A model generated the notes under the pieces. It saw nothing but the letters and a program-made list of their open reading frames with translations. It had not been told where the DNA came from and made no database searches. From Rhodovulum steppense (GTDB taxonomy: Bacteria > Pseudomonadota > Alphaproteobacteria > Rhodobacterales > Rhodobacteraceae), in NCBI RefSeq assembly GCF_004339675.1, contig NZ_SLVM01000003.1, positions 1 to 64,000 of the forward strand: 64,000 nucleotides of DNA, given 5' to 3'. Of the stretch, positions 20,274 through 30,198 are shown one piece after another (within the stretch, counting starts at the first letter, position 1; every line of letters begins with the position of its first letter). The position numbers were made by a program, and so were the translations under genes.

Positions 20274-20606
20274 TCACGAAAAACCCGGCTCGTCCAGAAG
20301 ATGCCGGCCGTCCCGATCCTCGACCTCGATCACCCACAGATCGGGATCGAAGCCGCGTTGGCGGGCCACGGCCGCATCCACCGCGCGTTCGTCGCCCTCG
20401 GCCAGCACGATCCAGACCCGGTCGCCGCTGGACAGATCGAAGGAACGCTGAAACACCCGCGCCTGGCCGTCCAGCGTGTTCAGCTTGACCAGAACCGCGC
20501 CTGCCGTGTCGTCGCCATGGGCCACGACGAAAGCCGGAATACCCGCAAGCCGCAGCCGGGCCAGATAGGCATGCACCCAGAACTCGGCGCTCAGGCGGGG
20601 CGACAT
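20274..20606 (-). CDS. DUF1491 family protein
   Basis: 110 residues. The N-terminus ([20 protein letters not shown]) and the centre ([20 protein letters not shown]) match DUF1491, a small soluble alphaproteobacterial family of unknown function often found close to recO/era or cell-wall genes. No catalytic motif or signal peptide is visible. The start is the ATG at 20606. It is co-directional with recO and the AAGAAGAAG motif lies between them. Confidence 0.85.
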   Translation of the reverse strand: MSPRLSAEFWVHAYLARLRLAGIPAFVVAHGDDTAGAVLVKLNTLDGQARVFQRSFDLSSGDRVWIVLAEGDERAVDAAVARQRGFDPDLWVIEVEDRDGRHLLDEPGFS

Positions 20607-20675
20607 GCTGGCCTCTGGCCCCTGCCGCCACGCACGCTAGGTTGACGCCGACACGCCCTCAGACGAAAGCCCCCC

Positions 20676-20909
20676 ATGCTGGTCCTGCCGCGCTTCTCGA
20701 AACCGATCATCGCCGCCGCCATCGTGCTTGATATCATGGTGTTCGCCATGGGCCTGCGCGCCCTTCCGCTGCTGGTGCTGATGCTGCTGGCCAATCTTGC
20801 GGTCTGCCTGGTGATCTACTGGGCGATCCTTGGCCATTACTTCACCCCCAAACCGGCGCCGGACGCGGATCAGTCGCCGTCGCGGAAATCGAGCCCCATT
20901 TCGGAGTAA
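20676..20909 (+). CDS. Small two-helix membrane protein, hypothetical
   Basis: 77 residues with two hydrophobic segments, about 11-28 and 31-51, and a charged C-terminal tail (PDADQSPSRKSSPISE). Codon third positions are strongly G/C, like real genes here, which supports coding. Its last 40 bases overlap the end of the convergent era gene, an unusual arrangement that could create antisense interference. No family recognised. TTGACG at 20642-20647 could be a -35 element, but no convincing -10 was found. Confidence 0.65.
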   Translation: MLVLPRFSKPIIAAAIVLDIMVFAMGLRALPLLVLMLLANLAVCLVIYWAILGHYFTPKPAPDADQSPSRKSSPISE

Positions 20910-21778
20910 CGCTCGGCCTCGTCCAGCCAGCCGGGGCGCACCTTGACGGTCAGGAACAGGTGCACCGGGCGGCCGATGAACTCGGCGATCTCGGCGCGGG
21001 CGGCCTGGCTGACGGATTTGATCGTCTCGCCCTTGTGGCCCAGCACGATACCCTTGTGCCCGTCGCGGGCGACATAGACGATCTGGTCGATCCGGGTCGA
21101 GCCGTCCTTGCGATCCTCCCAGGCCTCGGTCTCGACGGTCAGTTCGTAGGGCAGTTCCTGATGCAGCCGCAGCGTCAGCTTTTCGCGCGTCATCTCGGCC
21201 GCGATCATGCGCATCGGCAGATCGGCGATCTGGTCCTCGGGGTAAAGCCACGGACCTTCGGGCAGGGTTTCGGCCAGCCAGCGGCGCAGATCGTCCACGC
21301 CATGCCCCCGCTCGGCCGAGATCATGAAGCTGCGCGCAAAGGGATAGGCCTCGTTCAGATCGGCCGACAGCGCCAGCAGCGCCTCGGCCTTGACCCGGTC
21401 GATCTTGTTGATGGCCAGCGCCACGGTCCGCCCCTCGGCCACCCGCTCGCGCAGCGTTTCGATTATCGCGTCAACGCCCGCCGTTCGGCCGCGATGCGCC
21501 TCGACCAGAAGCACCACGATATCGGCATCCGCAGCCCCGCCCCAGGCGGCGGCCACCATGGCGCGGTCCAGCCTGCGGCGCGGACGGAACAGGCCCGGCG
21601 TGTCGACAAAGACGATCTGCGCCTCGCCCTCGATCGCCACGCCGCGGATGCGGGCGCGGGTGGTCTGAACCTTGTGGGTCACGATCGAGACCTTCGCCCC
21701 CACCATCCGGTTCAGAAGCGTGGACTTGCCCGCATTGGGCTCTCCGATCAGGGCAACGAAGCCCGCGCGTTGGTTCAT
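20870..21778 (-). CDS. era: GTPase Era
   Basis: 302 residues. Era binds the 3' end of 16S rRNA and acts in 30S assembly. The GTPase domain has G1 GEPNAGKST (12-20), G3 DTPG and G4 NKID; the C-terminal KH domain shows GHKGIVLGHKGETIKSVSQ. The ATG at 21778 has AAGAGG upstream; the longer frame covers the divergent region. In most relatives rnc lies directly upstream; here a tryptophanase-family gene on the other strand separates them, so era needs its own promoter. Confidence 0.96.
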   Translation of the reverse strand: MNQRAGFVALIGEPNAGKSTLLNRMVGAKVSIVTHKVQTTRARIRGVAIEGEAQIVFVDTPGLFRPRRRLDRAMVAAAWGGAADADIVVLLVEAHRGRTAGVDAIIETLRERVAEGRTVALAINKIDRVKAEALLALSADLNEAYPFARSFMISAERGHGVDDLRRWLAETLPEGPWLYPEDQIADLPMRMIAAEMTREKLTLRLHQELPYELTVETEAWEDRKDGSTRIDQIVYVARDGHKGIVLGHKGETIKSVSQAARAEIAEFIGRPVHLFLTVKVRPGWLDEAERYSEMGLDFRDGD

Positions 21779-21998
21779 GGGATCCTCTTGATGATTCCCG
21801 ACGCAATACCCCGTTTCCACCCGTCGGGCCATATGCCGCGCGCGTGTTCCCGCCAGGGCTAGCCCGCGGGGGCCTGTGCACTCGACGGTCCGTGCTACCC
21901 ATGGCAGGCCAGTTTGACGCAGTGCCAAGAGCGGCCCGGGGGGTGACAAGTCTGCGGGTCGCTCAAGCGATGCAAATCCGGCAAGGGAGGAATCCGCC

Positions 21999-23447
21999 AT
22001 GCCCAACGTCCGTTTCTTCAGCGGCGAGACCGTGCCTCTCGAGATGCACAAGGTCCGCGTCGTCCAGAAGCTGAACCTGCCGCCGATCGAGGCGCGTCTG
22101 GCTGCTGCCTCCGAGGCCGGCAACAACACGTTCCTGTTGCAGAACAAGGACGTATTCATGGACATGCTGACCGACAGCGGCGTGAACGCGATGAGCGATC
22201 AGCAGGTCGCAGCGATGATGGTGGCCGATGACAGCTATGCCGGCTCGGCCACCTATACACGGCTCGAGGCCAAGCTGCGCGATCTGTTCGGCATGCACTG
22301 GATCCTGCCCACCCACCAGGGCCGTGCCTGCGAGAACATCCTGGCGCAGGTGCTGGTCACGCCGGGCTCGATCGTGCCGATGAACTATCACTTCACCACC
22401 ACCAAGGCTCATATCGTGCTGAACGGCGGTTCGGTCGAGGAAATCATCTGCGAAAAGGGCTTGCAGGTGACATCCTCGGAACCCTTCAAGGGCGACATGG
22501 ATGTGGCCGCGCTGGAACGGCTGGTGGCGGCGCATGGCGCGGAAAAGATCGCCTTTGTCCGGATCGAGGCGGGCACCAACCTGATCGGCGGCCAGCCGGT
22601 CTCGCTGGCGAACATGCAGGAAGTGCGCGCGGTCTGCGACCGGCACGGGCTGACGCTGGTCTATGACGCCAGCCTGATGGCCGACAACCTCTACTTCCTC
22701 AAGGAGCGCGAGGCGGCCTGCAAGGACCTGTCGATCCGCGAGATCACCCGCAAGATCGCCGATCTGTGCGACATCATCTATTTCTCGGCACGCAAGCTGG
22801 GCTGTGCCCGGGGCGGCGCGATCTGCATCCGCGACGAGAAGATGTTCCAGAAGATGCGCGGGCTGGTGCCGCTTTACGAAGGCTTCCTGACCTATGGCGG
22901 CATGTCGGTGCGCGAGATCGAGGCGCTGACCGTCGGCCTGGAAGAGACCATGGACGAGGACATGATCTCGCAGGGGCCGATCTTCATCGAATACATGGTC
23001 AACGAACTGGACCGCCGCGGCATCCCGGTCATCACGCCCGCGGGCGGGCTGGGCTGCCATATCGACGTGATGCGCTTCCTCGACCATGTGCCGCAGGCGC
23101 AATATTCCGCGGGCGCGCTGGCCTCGGCGCTTTACATCGTGTCGGGCATCCGCGGGATGGAACGCGGCACGCTGTCGGAACAGCGCAACCCCGACGGCAC
23201 CGAGCCCTTGGCCAATATGGAACTGGTGCGTCTGGCGCTGCCGCGGCGGGTGTTCACGCTGTCCCAGGTGAAATACGCCATCGACCGGATCGACTGGCTT
23301 TACCAGAACCGCGCGCTGGTAGGCGGGCTGAAATTCGTCGATGAGCCAGAGATCCTGCGCTTCTTCTACGGGCGTCTGGCGCCGGTGTCGGACTGGCAGG
23401 AAAAGCTGGTGGCAAAGTTCAAGGCCGATTTCGGCAACAGCCTCTGA
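21999..23447 (+). CDS. Tryptophanase/tyrosine phenol-lyase family beta-eliminating lyase
   Basis: 482 residues, the size of tryptophanase and tyrosine phenol-lyase. These PLP enzymes split Trp or Tyr into indole or phenol, pyruvate and ammonia. The PLP aspartate is in LVYDASLMAD (Asp223) and the Schiff-base lysine is Lys266 in YFSARKLGCARGG; the classical enzymes have (S)(G/A)KKD there, so the RKLG variant marks a divergent subfamily. The substrate is therefore uncertain. AGGGAGGA precedes the ATG. The gene sits opposite in strand between era and rnc, breaking a normally continuous cluster, which suggests later insertion. Confidence 0.85.
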   Translation: MPNVRFFSGETVPLEMHKVRVVQKLNLPPIEARLAAASEAGNNTFLLQNKDVFMDMLTDSGVNAMSDQQVAAMMVADDSYAGSATYTRLEAKLRDLFGMHWILPTHQGRACENILAQVLVTPGSIVPMNYHFTTTKAHIVLNGGSVEEIICEKGLQVTSSEPFKGDMDVAALERLVAAHGAEKIAFVRIEAGTNLIGGQPVSLANMQEVRAVCDRHGLTLVYDASLMADNLYFLKEREAACKDLSIREITRKIADLCDIIYFSARKLGCARGGAICIRDEKMFQKMRGLVPLYEGFLTYGGMSVREIEALTVGLEETMDEDMISQGPIFIEYMVNELDRRGIPVITPAGGLGCHIDVMRFLDHVPQAQYSAGALASALYIVSGIRGMERGTLSEQRNPDGTEPLANMELVRLALPRRVFTLSQVKYAIDRIDWLYQNRALVGGLKFVDEPEILRFFYGRLAPVSDWQEKLVAKFKADFGNSL

Positions 23448-23499
23448 GGAGCGGCGCTTGCCGGGGGGAACCCCCGGCATGGGGGCGGGCCGGGCGTTA

Positions 23500-24198
23500 T
23501 CAGCCTTCGCCCCCGCCCATCCGATCAAGCAGCGCCTTTGCGGCAGCCTGTTCGGCCTGTCGCTTGGCGCCCGCGGTGGCCAGCGCCTCCTCGCCGGTCG
23601 AAAGCCGCACGGCGATGGTGAAGACCGGGGCGTGGTCAGGGCCTTCACGGGCGATCTCGACATAATGCGGCGGGGTCAGGCCGCGGGCCTGGGCCCATTC
23701 CTGCAACGCGGTCTTGGCATCGCGGGCGTCGGGCTCGACCGCGCCGATCCGCGTCCCCCATAGCCGCAGGACCAGATCGCGCGCCGCCTCGAAGCCCGCG
23801 TCGCGATAGACCGCGGCGATCACCGCCTCCATCGCATCGGCCAGCAGCGCCTCCTTGCGCCGTCCGCCCGACATCATCTCGGACCGGCCGAGTTTCAGCA
23901 CGTCGCCCAACCCGATCTCGCGGGCTACATCAGCGCAGGTCTCGCGCCGAACCAGCGCATTGAACCGCGGCGCAAGCTGGCCTTCGGTCGCGCCCTTGTC
24001 GGCCAGCAACAGCGCCTCGGCCATCACCAGGCCCAGAATCCGGTCGCCCAGGAATTCCAACCGCTGGTTGTCCGGCCGGGTGGCGCTGGACAGCGAGGAA
24101 TGGGTCAGCGCGCGCAGCAGCAGTTCGGGCCGGGCAAAGCTGTGGCCCAAGCGTCCGCTGAACGCGACAAGATCGGCCGACAGCTTCACGCGACTCAC
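23500..24198 (-). CDS. rnc: Ribonuclease III
   Basis: 232 residues. The double-strand-specific endonuclease matures rRNA. The catalytic signature is [20 protein letters not shown], and the second acidic cluster is [14 protein letters not shown]. The C-terminal dsRNA-binding domain covers about the last 75 residues ([12 protein letters not shown] to [17 protein letters not shown]). The start is a GTG at 24198 overlapping the TGA of lepB by four bases (GTGA), giving translational coupling; longer frames run through lepB. Last gene of the folK-to-rnc run. Confidence 0.94.
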   Translation of the reverse strand: MSRVKLSADLVAFSGRLGHSFARPELLLRALTHSSLSSATRPDNQRLEFLGDRILGLVMAEALLLADKGATEGQLAPRFNALVRRETCADVAREIGLGDVLKLGRSEMMSGGRRKEALLADAMEAVIAAVYRDAGFEAARDLVLRLWGTRIGAVEPDARDAKTALQEWAQARGLTPPHYVEIAREGPDHAPVFTIAVRLSTGEEALATAGAKRQAEQAAAKALLDRMGGGEG

Positions 24199-24986
24199 TC
24201 GATCTTCTTGAAGAACCGGTCGGGTCGCCAGGTCCAGACGAAGAACAGCGACCGCCCCGCGGACGAGAACATCACCCGGTCCGCGCGCCCGATCAGGTTC
24301 TCGGCCGGCACGAAGCCGACCCCGCCATTGGCGCGCGCATAGCGGCTGTCCTGGCTGTTGTCGCGGTTGTCGCCCATGAAGAAGTAATGGCCCTCGGGCA
24401 CGGTAAAGAGCGGCGTGTTGTCCGAGAAAAACCCGTCGCGGATGTTCAGGATGTTGTGCGACGCCCCGCCGGGCAGCGTTTCGCGATAGCGCGACTTGGT
24501 GCAGGTGCCGCCCTCGCCCACCGGCGCGTTCTCGCATTGCGGATAATAGCCCATCGGCCCCTGGCGGTCATAGACCTCCTCGAACTGGCCTGCGGGTTTC
24601 ACATCGACCGGGGCGCCGTTGAGATAGAGCAAACCCTCACGCATCTGCACCGTGTCGCCGGGCATCCCGATCAGCCGCTTGATGAAATCCGATCCGTTCA
24701 CCGGATGGCGGAACACCACGACATCGCCGCGTTCGGGTTCCGAGGAGAGGAGCCGACCATCGAAGGGGCACATCGAGAACGGGCAGGAATAGCGCGAATA
24801 GCCATAGGCCATCTTGTTGACGAACAGGAAATCGCCGATCAGCAGCGTGTCCTTCATGCTGCCCGAGGGGATCCAGAACGGCTGGAAGAACAGGGTGCGG
24901 AAGATGCCCGCGATCAGCAGCGCCCAGAAGATGGTCTTGATCGTCTCGACCAGACCGCCATCCTTCTTGTCGCCCGCTTTCGCCAT
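24195..24986 (-). CDS. lepB: Signal peptidase I
   Basis: 263 residues. It cleaves signal peptides from Sec- and Tat-exported proteins at the periplasmic face of the inner membrane. One N-terminal membrane helix (about 18-36) is followed by the nucleophile Ser43 in [10 protein letters not shown] and the general base Lys103 in [23 protein letters not shown] is the third signature. All key residues are present. It is coupled to rnc by a 4-base overlap and separated from acpS by 87 bases. Confidence 0.97.
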   Translation of the reverse strand: MAKAGDKKDGGLVETIKTIFWALLIAGIFRTLFFQPFWIPSGSMKDTLLIGDFLFVNKMAYGYSRYSCPFSMCPFDGRLLSSEPERGDVVVFRHPVNGSDFIKRLIGMPGDTVQMREGLLYLNGAPVDVKPAGQFEEVYDRQGPMGYYPQCENAPVGEGGTCTKSRYRETLPGGASHNILNIRDGFFSDNTPLFTVPEGHYFFMGDNRDNSQDSRYARANGGVGFVPAENLIGRADRVMFSSAGRSLFFVWTWRPDRFFKKIE

Positions 24987-25073
24987 CTGCTTGGTCCTGC
25001 CCCTTGTGTCAGCACCCGCTTCATGCGCGGGCGGGCCGGGGGTGTCAAGGCGACGGCCCGACCCCAGCCGCCG

Positions 25074-25475
25074 TCACGGGCAGGGACGCGCCTCGATCAC
25101 CACGAAGGCCTGCGCCCAGGGGTGATCGTCGGTCAGCGAGACATGGACGATCGCCTCATGGCCCTCGGGCGTCATTGCGGCCAGCCGCTCGGCCGCCCAG
25201 CCGGTCAGCCGCATCACCGGCTGGCCGGTCTCGAGATTGGCCACCGACATGTCCTTCCAGGCGATGCCCATGCGCAGCCCGGTGCCAAGCGCCTTGGAAC
25301 AGGCCTCCTTGGCGGCCCAGCGCTTGGCATAGGTGCCCGCCACATCGGCGCGGCGCTCGGCCTTCTGCTGTTCGGCCTCGGTGAAGACGCGGTTGCGGAA
25401 ACGGTCGCCGAAGCGCTCCAGCGTCTGCTGGACCCGCTCGATATTGGCCAGATCGGTGCCGATGCCGAGGATCAT
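25074..25475 (-). CDS. acpS: Holo-[acyl-carrier-protein] synthase
   Basis: 133 residues. It transfers 4'-phosphopantetheine from CoA to ACP. The magnesium-binding Asp8 is in [12 protein letters not shown], and the second metal ligand region is [16 protein letters not shown]. The ATG at 25475 is the family start and overlaps the stop of the upstream membrane-protein gene by four bases. In relatives pdxJ directly precedes acpS; here one extra gene is between them. Confidence 0.95.
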   Translation of the reverse strand: MILGIGTDLANIERVQQTLERFGDRFRNRVFTEAEQQKAERRADVAGTYAKRWAAKEACSKALGTGLRMGIAWKDMSVANLETGQPVMRLTGWAAERLAAMTPEGHEAIVHVSLTDDHPWAQAFVVIEARPCP

Positions 25476-26164
25476 TCTACGGTTTCCGGCTTGTCCATGA
25501 TCGAGTGGCCGACCCCTTCCAGCCATCGGAGCATCGAGTCATTCACCCGACCAGCCCAACCGGACCAGTCCACCTCGGTGACGGCGATTCCCGCGCTTCG
25601 CGCGGCGTCGTATGCTTTTCCAGGTGCCTTCCGCATTTCCGCCCAAATAACCTCGCTCGTCGGAACATTGTCGAAATCGGGGATTATGGCACTGCAATCA
25701 AAGGAATCCTCTGCATCCACCCTTGCGGCTTCGGGATCGTCATCGGCCGTTAGGGCTGCCTCGAGTTCAGACATGTTCCTGGCGGTTTCACAGGCATCGT
25801 GCACCTCCCAGACGAGGCCGCCCGCAATTACCCCTACACCGATGAAGGGAATTGCCTCTCCTGCCGCCGAGGCCATGCTGCGGGCGGCACCCCGCTTCAC
25901 ACGACGCGTCACCCTTTGCGACGTTTCACGAACAATCTCTCGCTGCGCCGCCTGTCGGGACGCCCGGCTGGCAGCCTCGCGCACCGCCTTGGTGCCAATT
26001 CCTGCCCCGGCAAGTGCACCCGCCGCCGCTGTATAAAGCCCTTGAACCGAGAAGAGAGCGACGTTGAAAGCCAGTGACGCGACTAGAAGCACCGGTACCA
26101 TCACGCGCCACGAAGCAACCAGCAATCGGACCGACAAGAGCAACAGAAACAGGATTGCCTGCAT
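25472..26164 (-). CDS. Hypothetical membrane protein
   Basis: 230 residues from the ATG at 26164. It starts with a strongly hydrophobic stretch (residues 2-33, one or two helices), then a glycine/alanine-rich segment ([15 protein letters not shown]), a basic amphipathic region rich in Arg/Ser/Thr, a second hydrophobic segment ([15 protein letters not shown]) ending [16 protein letters not shown], and an acidic C-terminal part with several Trp. I do not recognise the family. Base composition looks less GC-rich than the neighbours, with more A/T-ending codons, which could mean recent acquisition. It is coupled to acpS by a 4-base overlap and starts 10 bases after pdxJ. Confidence 0.75.
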   Translation of the reverse strand: MQAILFLLLLSVRLLVASWRVMVPVLLVASLAFNVALFSVQGLYTAAAGALAGAGIGTKAVREAASRASRQAAQREIVRETSQRVTRRVKRGAARSMASAAGEAIPFIGVGVIAGGLVWEVHDACETARNMSELEAALTADDDPEAARVDAEDSFDCSAIIPDFDNVPTSEVIWAEMRKAPGKAYDAARSAGIAVTEVDWSGWAGRVNDSMLRWLEGVGHSIMDKPETVE

Positions 26165-26174
26165 GTTATCGGCC

Positions 26175-26936
26175 CTATAGCAGGTCCCCCCGCCGCGCCT
26201 CGTCCATGCACCGGCGCATCTCGGCGATGGCGGGGCCAAGGCCGAGGAAGATCGCCTCGCCGATCAGGAAATGGCCGATATTCAGTTCGCGCACCTGCGG
26301 CAGGGCCGCGACCGGTCCGACGGTGTCATAGGTCAGACCGTGGCCGGCATGGACCTCCAGCCCCAGGCTGTCGGCATGGGCCGCCATGGCGCGCAGCCGC
26401 GCGAGATCGGCATCGCGCTCGGCAAACCGGGTTTCGGCATGCAGATCGCAATAGGCGCCGGTATGCAGTTCCACCACCGCCGCACCGATCCGCGCCGCGG
26501 CCTCGACCTGGACCGGATCGGCGGCAATGAAGATCGACACCCGGCAGCCCGCGTCCCTGAGCGGCGCGATGAACCGGGCCAGCCGGGCCTCGTCCTGCGC
26601 GACATCCAGCCCGCCTTCGGTCGTGCGCTCCTCGCGCTTCTCGGGGACGATGCAGACAGCGTGCGGCCGATGCCGCAGCGCGATCGCCTGCATCTCGTCG
26701 GTGGCGGCCATTTCCAGGTTCAGCGGCACCTTCAGCGCCGCCATCAGCCCGTCGATATCGGCATCCGAGATATGCCTACGATCCTCGCGCAGATGGGCGG
26801 TGATGCCGTCCGCCCCCGCCGCTTCGGCCAGAAGCGCCGCCCGGATCGGATCGGGATAGGCCGACCCGCGGGCGTTCCTGACGGTCGCCACATGATCGAT
26901 GTTCACGCCCAGCCTAAGACGCGTACCGTCCGCCAT
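26175..26936 (-). CDS. pdxJ: Pyridoxine 5'-phosphate synthase
   Basis: 253 residues. It condenses 3-amino-2-oxopropyl phosphate and deoxyxylulose 5-phosphate to PNP, the last ring-closing step of DXP-dependent B6 synthesis. Motifs are [17 protein letters not shown] near the N-terminus, [14 protein letters not shown], the catalytic Glu region NLEMAA and [22 protein letters not shown] and [14 protein letters not shown] complete the TIM barrel. The ATG at 26936 has AAGGA upstream. Standard member of the rnc/acpS cluster. Confidence 0.96.
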   Translation of the reverse strand: MADGTRLRLGVNIDHVATVRNARGSAYPDPIRAALLAEAAGADGITAHLREDRRHISDADIDGLMAALKVPLNLEMAATDEMQAIALRHRPHAVCIVPEKREERTTEGGLDVAQDEARLARFIAPLRDAGCRVSIFIAADPVQVEAAARIGAAVVELHTGAYCDLHAETRFAERDADLARLRAMAAHADSLGLEVHAGHGLTYDTVGPVAALPQVRELNIGHFLIGEAIFLGLGPAIAEMRRCMDEARRGDLL

Positions 26937-26965
26937 GTCCTTGCCCCCTTGTTCCCTGTCCGGCC

Positions 26966-27610
26966 TCAAGGCCGGTCGTCGGCCTTGCCCGTCTTTTGGC
27001 GCAACTCGGCCAGTTTCTCCTTCAGCCGCCCGCGGCGACGGTTTTGGTATGCGGTGATCACCGGAACGCTGAGGTAGTAGGCCACCAGACCCGCGGCAAT
27101 CCCCGGCGCGATCCCGCCGATCAGATAGGGCAGGAACAGTTCGTGATAGAACTGGCCCAGCTTGGCCCAGTTCGCCTCGGCCCCGGAGAAGACCGCAAGA
27201 AGATTGTCGAGAAGATCCTCGCCCGCGCCCCGGAACTTCGCAATGAGCGTGCTCTCGGTCGGTTCATCAAACCGGCTGCCCAGAAGGAAATGCCCGGTCT
27301 TCAGCGAGACCATCGCGATCGGTAGAAAGGTTAGCGGGTTGCCGAACAGCGTCGCCAGCAACGCAGCAAGGATGTTGCCGCGAACCGCCCAGGCGACTAG
27401 ACCGGCAACGAAGAAATGCAGCCCGAAGAGCGGCGTGAAGGAGGCGAAGACGCCTGCGGCGATACCCCGCGCGACCTTGTGCGGCGAGTCGGGCAGGCGC
27501 CGCAGCCGATGGGTGACGTAATGGAACGCGCGCGCCCATCCGCCGCGCGGATAGACGCTGTCCAGCATGACCCGGCCGAATCTTCGCTTGTCGCGGCGCT
27601 TGAACACCAA
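26966..27610 (-). CDS. DUF2062 domain membrane protein
   Basis: 214 residues. The DUF2062 core, with three or four hydrophobic segments, contains [20 protein letters not shown] and [15 protein letters not shown]; a basic N-terminus and a Lys/Arg-rich C-terminus flank it. Function is unknown; the family is often beside rel or glycosyltransferase genes. The first start is a TTG at 27610 eight bases after GAGGA; a GTG one codon later is the alternative. It is 28 bases after rel and 29 before pdxJ, so part of the operon. Confidence 0.85.
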   Translation of the reverse strand: MVFKRRDKRRFGRVMLDSVYPRGGWARAFHYVTHRLRRLPDSPHKVARGIAAGVFASFTPLFGLHFFVAGLVAWAVRGNILAALLATLFGNPLTFLPIAMVSLKTGHFLLGSRFDEPTESTLIAKFRGAGEDLLDNLLAVFSGAEANWAKLGQFYHELFLPYLIGGIAPGIAAGLVAYYLSVPVITAYQNRRRGRLKEKLAELRQKTGKADDRP

Positions 27611-27638
27611 GCCGGTCGTCCTCGTGTGCAGGCGGCCG

Positions 27639-29759
27639 TCACTCGGCGCGCTCGGGGTTCCGATACCGTTCTATCTCGGCGACATCGCTCTCCGCCTCAA
27701 GGGCGGTCATCACGGTGTGAAGATGTTCGACGTCCCGCAGGTCAACCTGAATCAGCAAACGGTAAAAATCCGGCTTCTTGTCGACAAATTCCATGTCGGA
27801 AATATTGGCCTTCTGCTCTCCGATCAGGGTGCAGATGCGTCCCAGCACGCCCGCATCGTTTCGGATCGTGATGTAAAGCCCGACGCTGTGCACCGCCGGA
27901 TGCTTGCCCGAATGCCAGTGCAGGTCGATCCAGCGGTCGGGCTGGTCCTCGAACCTTTCCAGCACCGGGCAATCGATGGCATGCACCACTACGCCGCGCC
28001 CGCGCCAGGTGATGCCCACGATCCGCTCGCCCGGCACCGGCTGGCAGCACGGCGCGCGGGCGAAGGTCTCGTCGGGCGACAGGCCCACCACCGCGCGGCT
28101 TGCGTCGATCTCGTCGCCGCGGGAGGTGGCAAGCTCGGGATAGAGCGCCTCGACCACGTCCTGGGCGCGCAACTCGGCCGAGCCGAGGCGTGCCAGAAGC
28201 TCGGCCCCGGAGTGCAGGCCGAAACTCCTGGCCGCAGTCCTCAGCGCCTTGTCGGTCGCCTTCTTGCCGACATGTTCGAAGGCCACGCGGGCAAGCTCGC
28301 GGCCGAGCTTGATATAGCGTTCGCGATCCTCCTCGCGCAGCGACTTGCGGATCGCGGCCTTGGCTCGTCCCGTCACCACGATATCGATCCAGGTGGCCTG
28401 CGGGCGCTGGCCTTCGGCGGTGATGATCTCGACCGACTGGCCATTCTTGAGCCTTGTCCAGAGCGGCACGCGGATGCCGTCCACCTTGGCGCCGACACAG
28501 GAATCCCCGATCCGCGTATGGATCGAATAGGCGTAGTCCAGCGGCGTGGCACCCCGGGGCAGCTTCACCACATCACCTTTGGGCGTGAAGCAGAACACCT
28601 GGTCGGTATACATCTCGAGCTTGACATGCTCGAGGAACTCGTCGTGATCCTCGGCACTCTCGAACCGCTCGGTCAGGGACGCCAGCCACTTGGCCGGATC
28701 GACGGCAAACGGGTTCTCGGCCCGCACCCCGTCGCGATAGGACCAATGCGCGGCAACACCCGCCTCCGCCACCTCGTGCATCTGGCGGGTGCGGATCTGC
28801 ACCTCGACGCGCTTGCCGTCGCGCCCCGAGACGGTGGTCTGGATCGAGCGGTAGCCATTCGACTTGGGCTGACTGATATAATCCTTGAAGCGGCCCGGCA
28901 CCGCGCGCCAACGGCGGTGGATCGCGCCCAGCACCCGGTAGCAATCGCCCTCGGTCTCGGTGATGACGCGGAAACCGTAGATATCGGACAGCCGTGAGAA
29001 GCCCTGCTGCTTCTCTTCCATCTTGCGCCAGATCGAGTAGGGCTTCTTGGCGCGACCAAAGACATCGGCCTCGACCTCCTCGCGTTCCAGTTCCTTGCGG
29101 ATGTCCTGGGTGATCTTCTGAATCACGTCGCCCGATTCGCGTTGCAGCGTGATGAAGCGGCGCATGATCGAGTTGCGCGCCTCGGGGTTCAGGACGCGGA
29201 AGGCCAGATCCTCCAGTTCCTCGCGCATCCACTGCATGCCCATCCGGCCGGCGAGCGGCGCGAAGATGTCCATCGTCTCGTGGCTTTTGCGGACCTGCTT
29301 TTCATGCGGCAGCGACTTGATCGTGCGCATGTTGTGCAGCCGGTCGGCGAGTTTCACCAGGATCACCCGCAGATCCTTGGACATCGCCATGAAGAGCTTG
29401 CGGAAGTTCTCGGCCTGCTTGGTCTCGGAGGAGGACAGTTGCAGGTTGGTCAGCTTGGTCACGCCGTCCACCAGTTCCGCGACCTCGTGGCCGAACAGCC
29501 GCTCGACCTCGGAATAGGTGGATTTCGTGTCCTCGATCGTGTCGTGCAGAAGCGCGGTGATGATCGTGGCGTCGTCCAACCGTTGTTCGGTCAGGATCGC
29601 GGCAACCGAAACCGGGTGGATGAAATATTCCTCGCCCGATCGGCGATATTGTCCGGCGTGCATCTCGCGCCCATAGGCATAGGCACGCCGAATCAGAGCC
29701 TCGTCGGTTCTGGGGTTGTAGTTGCGCACCAGTGAGATCAGGTCTTCGACGTCGATCAT
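27639..29759 (-). CDS. rel: Bifunctional (p)ppGpp synthetase/hydrolase
   Basis: 706 residues, the long RelA/SpoT homologue. The HD hydrolase domain is intact (HAGQYRRSGEEYFIHPV and ALLHDTIEDT with His72-Asp73), so it can degrade (p)ppGpp. The synthetase domain holds YGFRVITETEGDCYRVLGA and ISQPKSNGYRSIQTTV. TGS (VFCFTPKGDVVKLPRGATPL) and C-terminal ACT domains complete it. In alphaproteobacteria one such protein usually does both jobs; an SpoT-type name is equally defensible. It lies between rpoZ and the DUF2062 gene, as in many relatives. Confidence 0.96.
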   Translation of the reverse strand: MIDVEDLISLVRNYNPRTDEALIRRAYAYGREMHAGQYRRSGEEYFIHPVSVAAILTEQRLDDATIITALLHDTIEDTKSTYSEVERLFGHEVAELVDGVTKLTNLQLSSSETKQAENFRKLFMAMSKDLRVILVKLADRLHNMRTIKSLPHEKQVRKSHETMDIFAPLAGRMGMQWMREELEDLAFRVLNPEARNSIMRRFITLQRESGDVIQKITQDIRKELEREEVEADVFGRAKKPYSIWRKMEEKQQGFSRLSDIYGFRVITETEGDCYRVLGAIHRRWRAVPGRFKDYISQPKSNGYRSIQTTVSGRDGKRVEVQIRTRQMHEVAEAGVAAHWSYRDGVRAENPFAVDPAKWLASLTERFESAEDHDEFLEHVKLEMYTDQVFCFTPKGDVVKLPRGATPLDYAYSIHTRIGDSCVGAKVDGIRVPLWTRLKNGQSVEIITAEGQRPQATWIDIVVTGRAKAAIRKSLREEDRERYIKLGRELARVAFEHVGKKATDKALRTAARSFGLHSGAELLARLGSAELRAQDVVEALYPELATSRGDEIDASRAVVGLSPDETFARAPCCQPVPGERIVGITWRGRGVVVHAIDCPVLERFEDQPDRWIDLHWHSGKHPAVHSVGLYITIRNDAGVLGRICTLIGEQKANISDMEFVDKKPDFYRLLIQVDLRDVEHLHTVMTALEAESDVAEIERYRNPERAE

Positions 29760-29776
29760 CCGGCGGCAAATCCAGG

Positions 29777-29799
29777 GGGGCGCGTCATGGGCGCGCCCC
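29777..29799 (-). other. GC hairpin between rpoZ and rel
   Basis: GGGGCGCG (29777-29784) and CGCGCCCC (29792-29799) form a perfect 8-bp stem with a 7-base loop in the 46-base gap between the rpoZ stop and the rel start. No T-run follows on the minus strand, so it is better seen as an mRNA stability or attenuation element than a terminator. Confidence 0.5.
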
Positions 29800-29805
29800 G
29801 GGGGG

Positions 29806-30162
29806 TTATCGCTGCGCCTGCGCTTCCATCAGGGCGCGCAGGAGTTTCTCTTCGGACATGTCGTCATCGGCGGGCCGGTCGGGCATTCCGCTCCCCATCA
29901 GTAGCACCATCGAGTCCTCTTCGGGCTCGTCGACCTCGATCTGGGTCTGGTTCGCCTCGATCATCCGCTCGCGCAGTTCGTCCGCCGACTGGGTTTCCTC
30001 GGCGATCTCACGCAGCGCAACGACGGGGTTCTTGTCGTTGTCGCGGTCGATGGTTGGCGCGCCGCCGGACGCGATCTCGCGCGCCCGGTGCGCGGCGAGC
30101 AGGACAAGCTCGAACCGGTTCGGAACCTTATCGACGCAATCTTCTACCGTCACGCGGGCCAT
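29806..30162 (-). CDS. rpoZ: RNA polymerase omega subunit
   Basis: 118 residues. Omega supports assembly of beta' and is needed for part of the (p)ppGpp effect. The N-terminal motif [19 protein letters not shown] and [13 protein letters not shown], followed by [14 protein letters not shown], are canonical. The acidic C-terminal tail is typical of alphaproteobacteria. Directly upstream of rel. Confidence 0.96.
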   Translation of the reverse strand: MARVTVEDCVDKVPNRFELVLLAAHRAREIASGGAPTIDRDNDKNPVVALREIAEETQSADELRERMIEANQTQIEVDEPEEDSMVLLMGSGMPDRPADDDMSEEKLLRALMEAQAQR

Positions 30163-30198
30163 GGCGCACTCCGATCCCTGGGAGATTGAACCCCCTCT

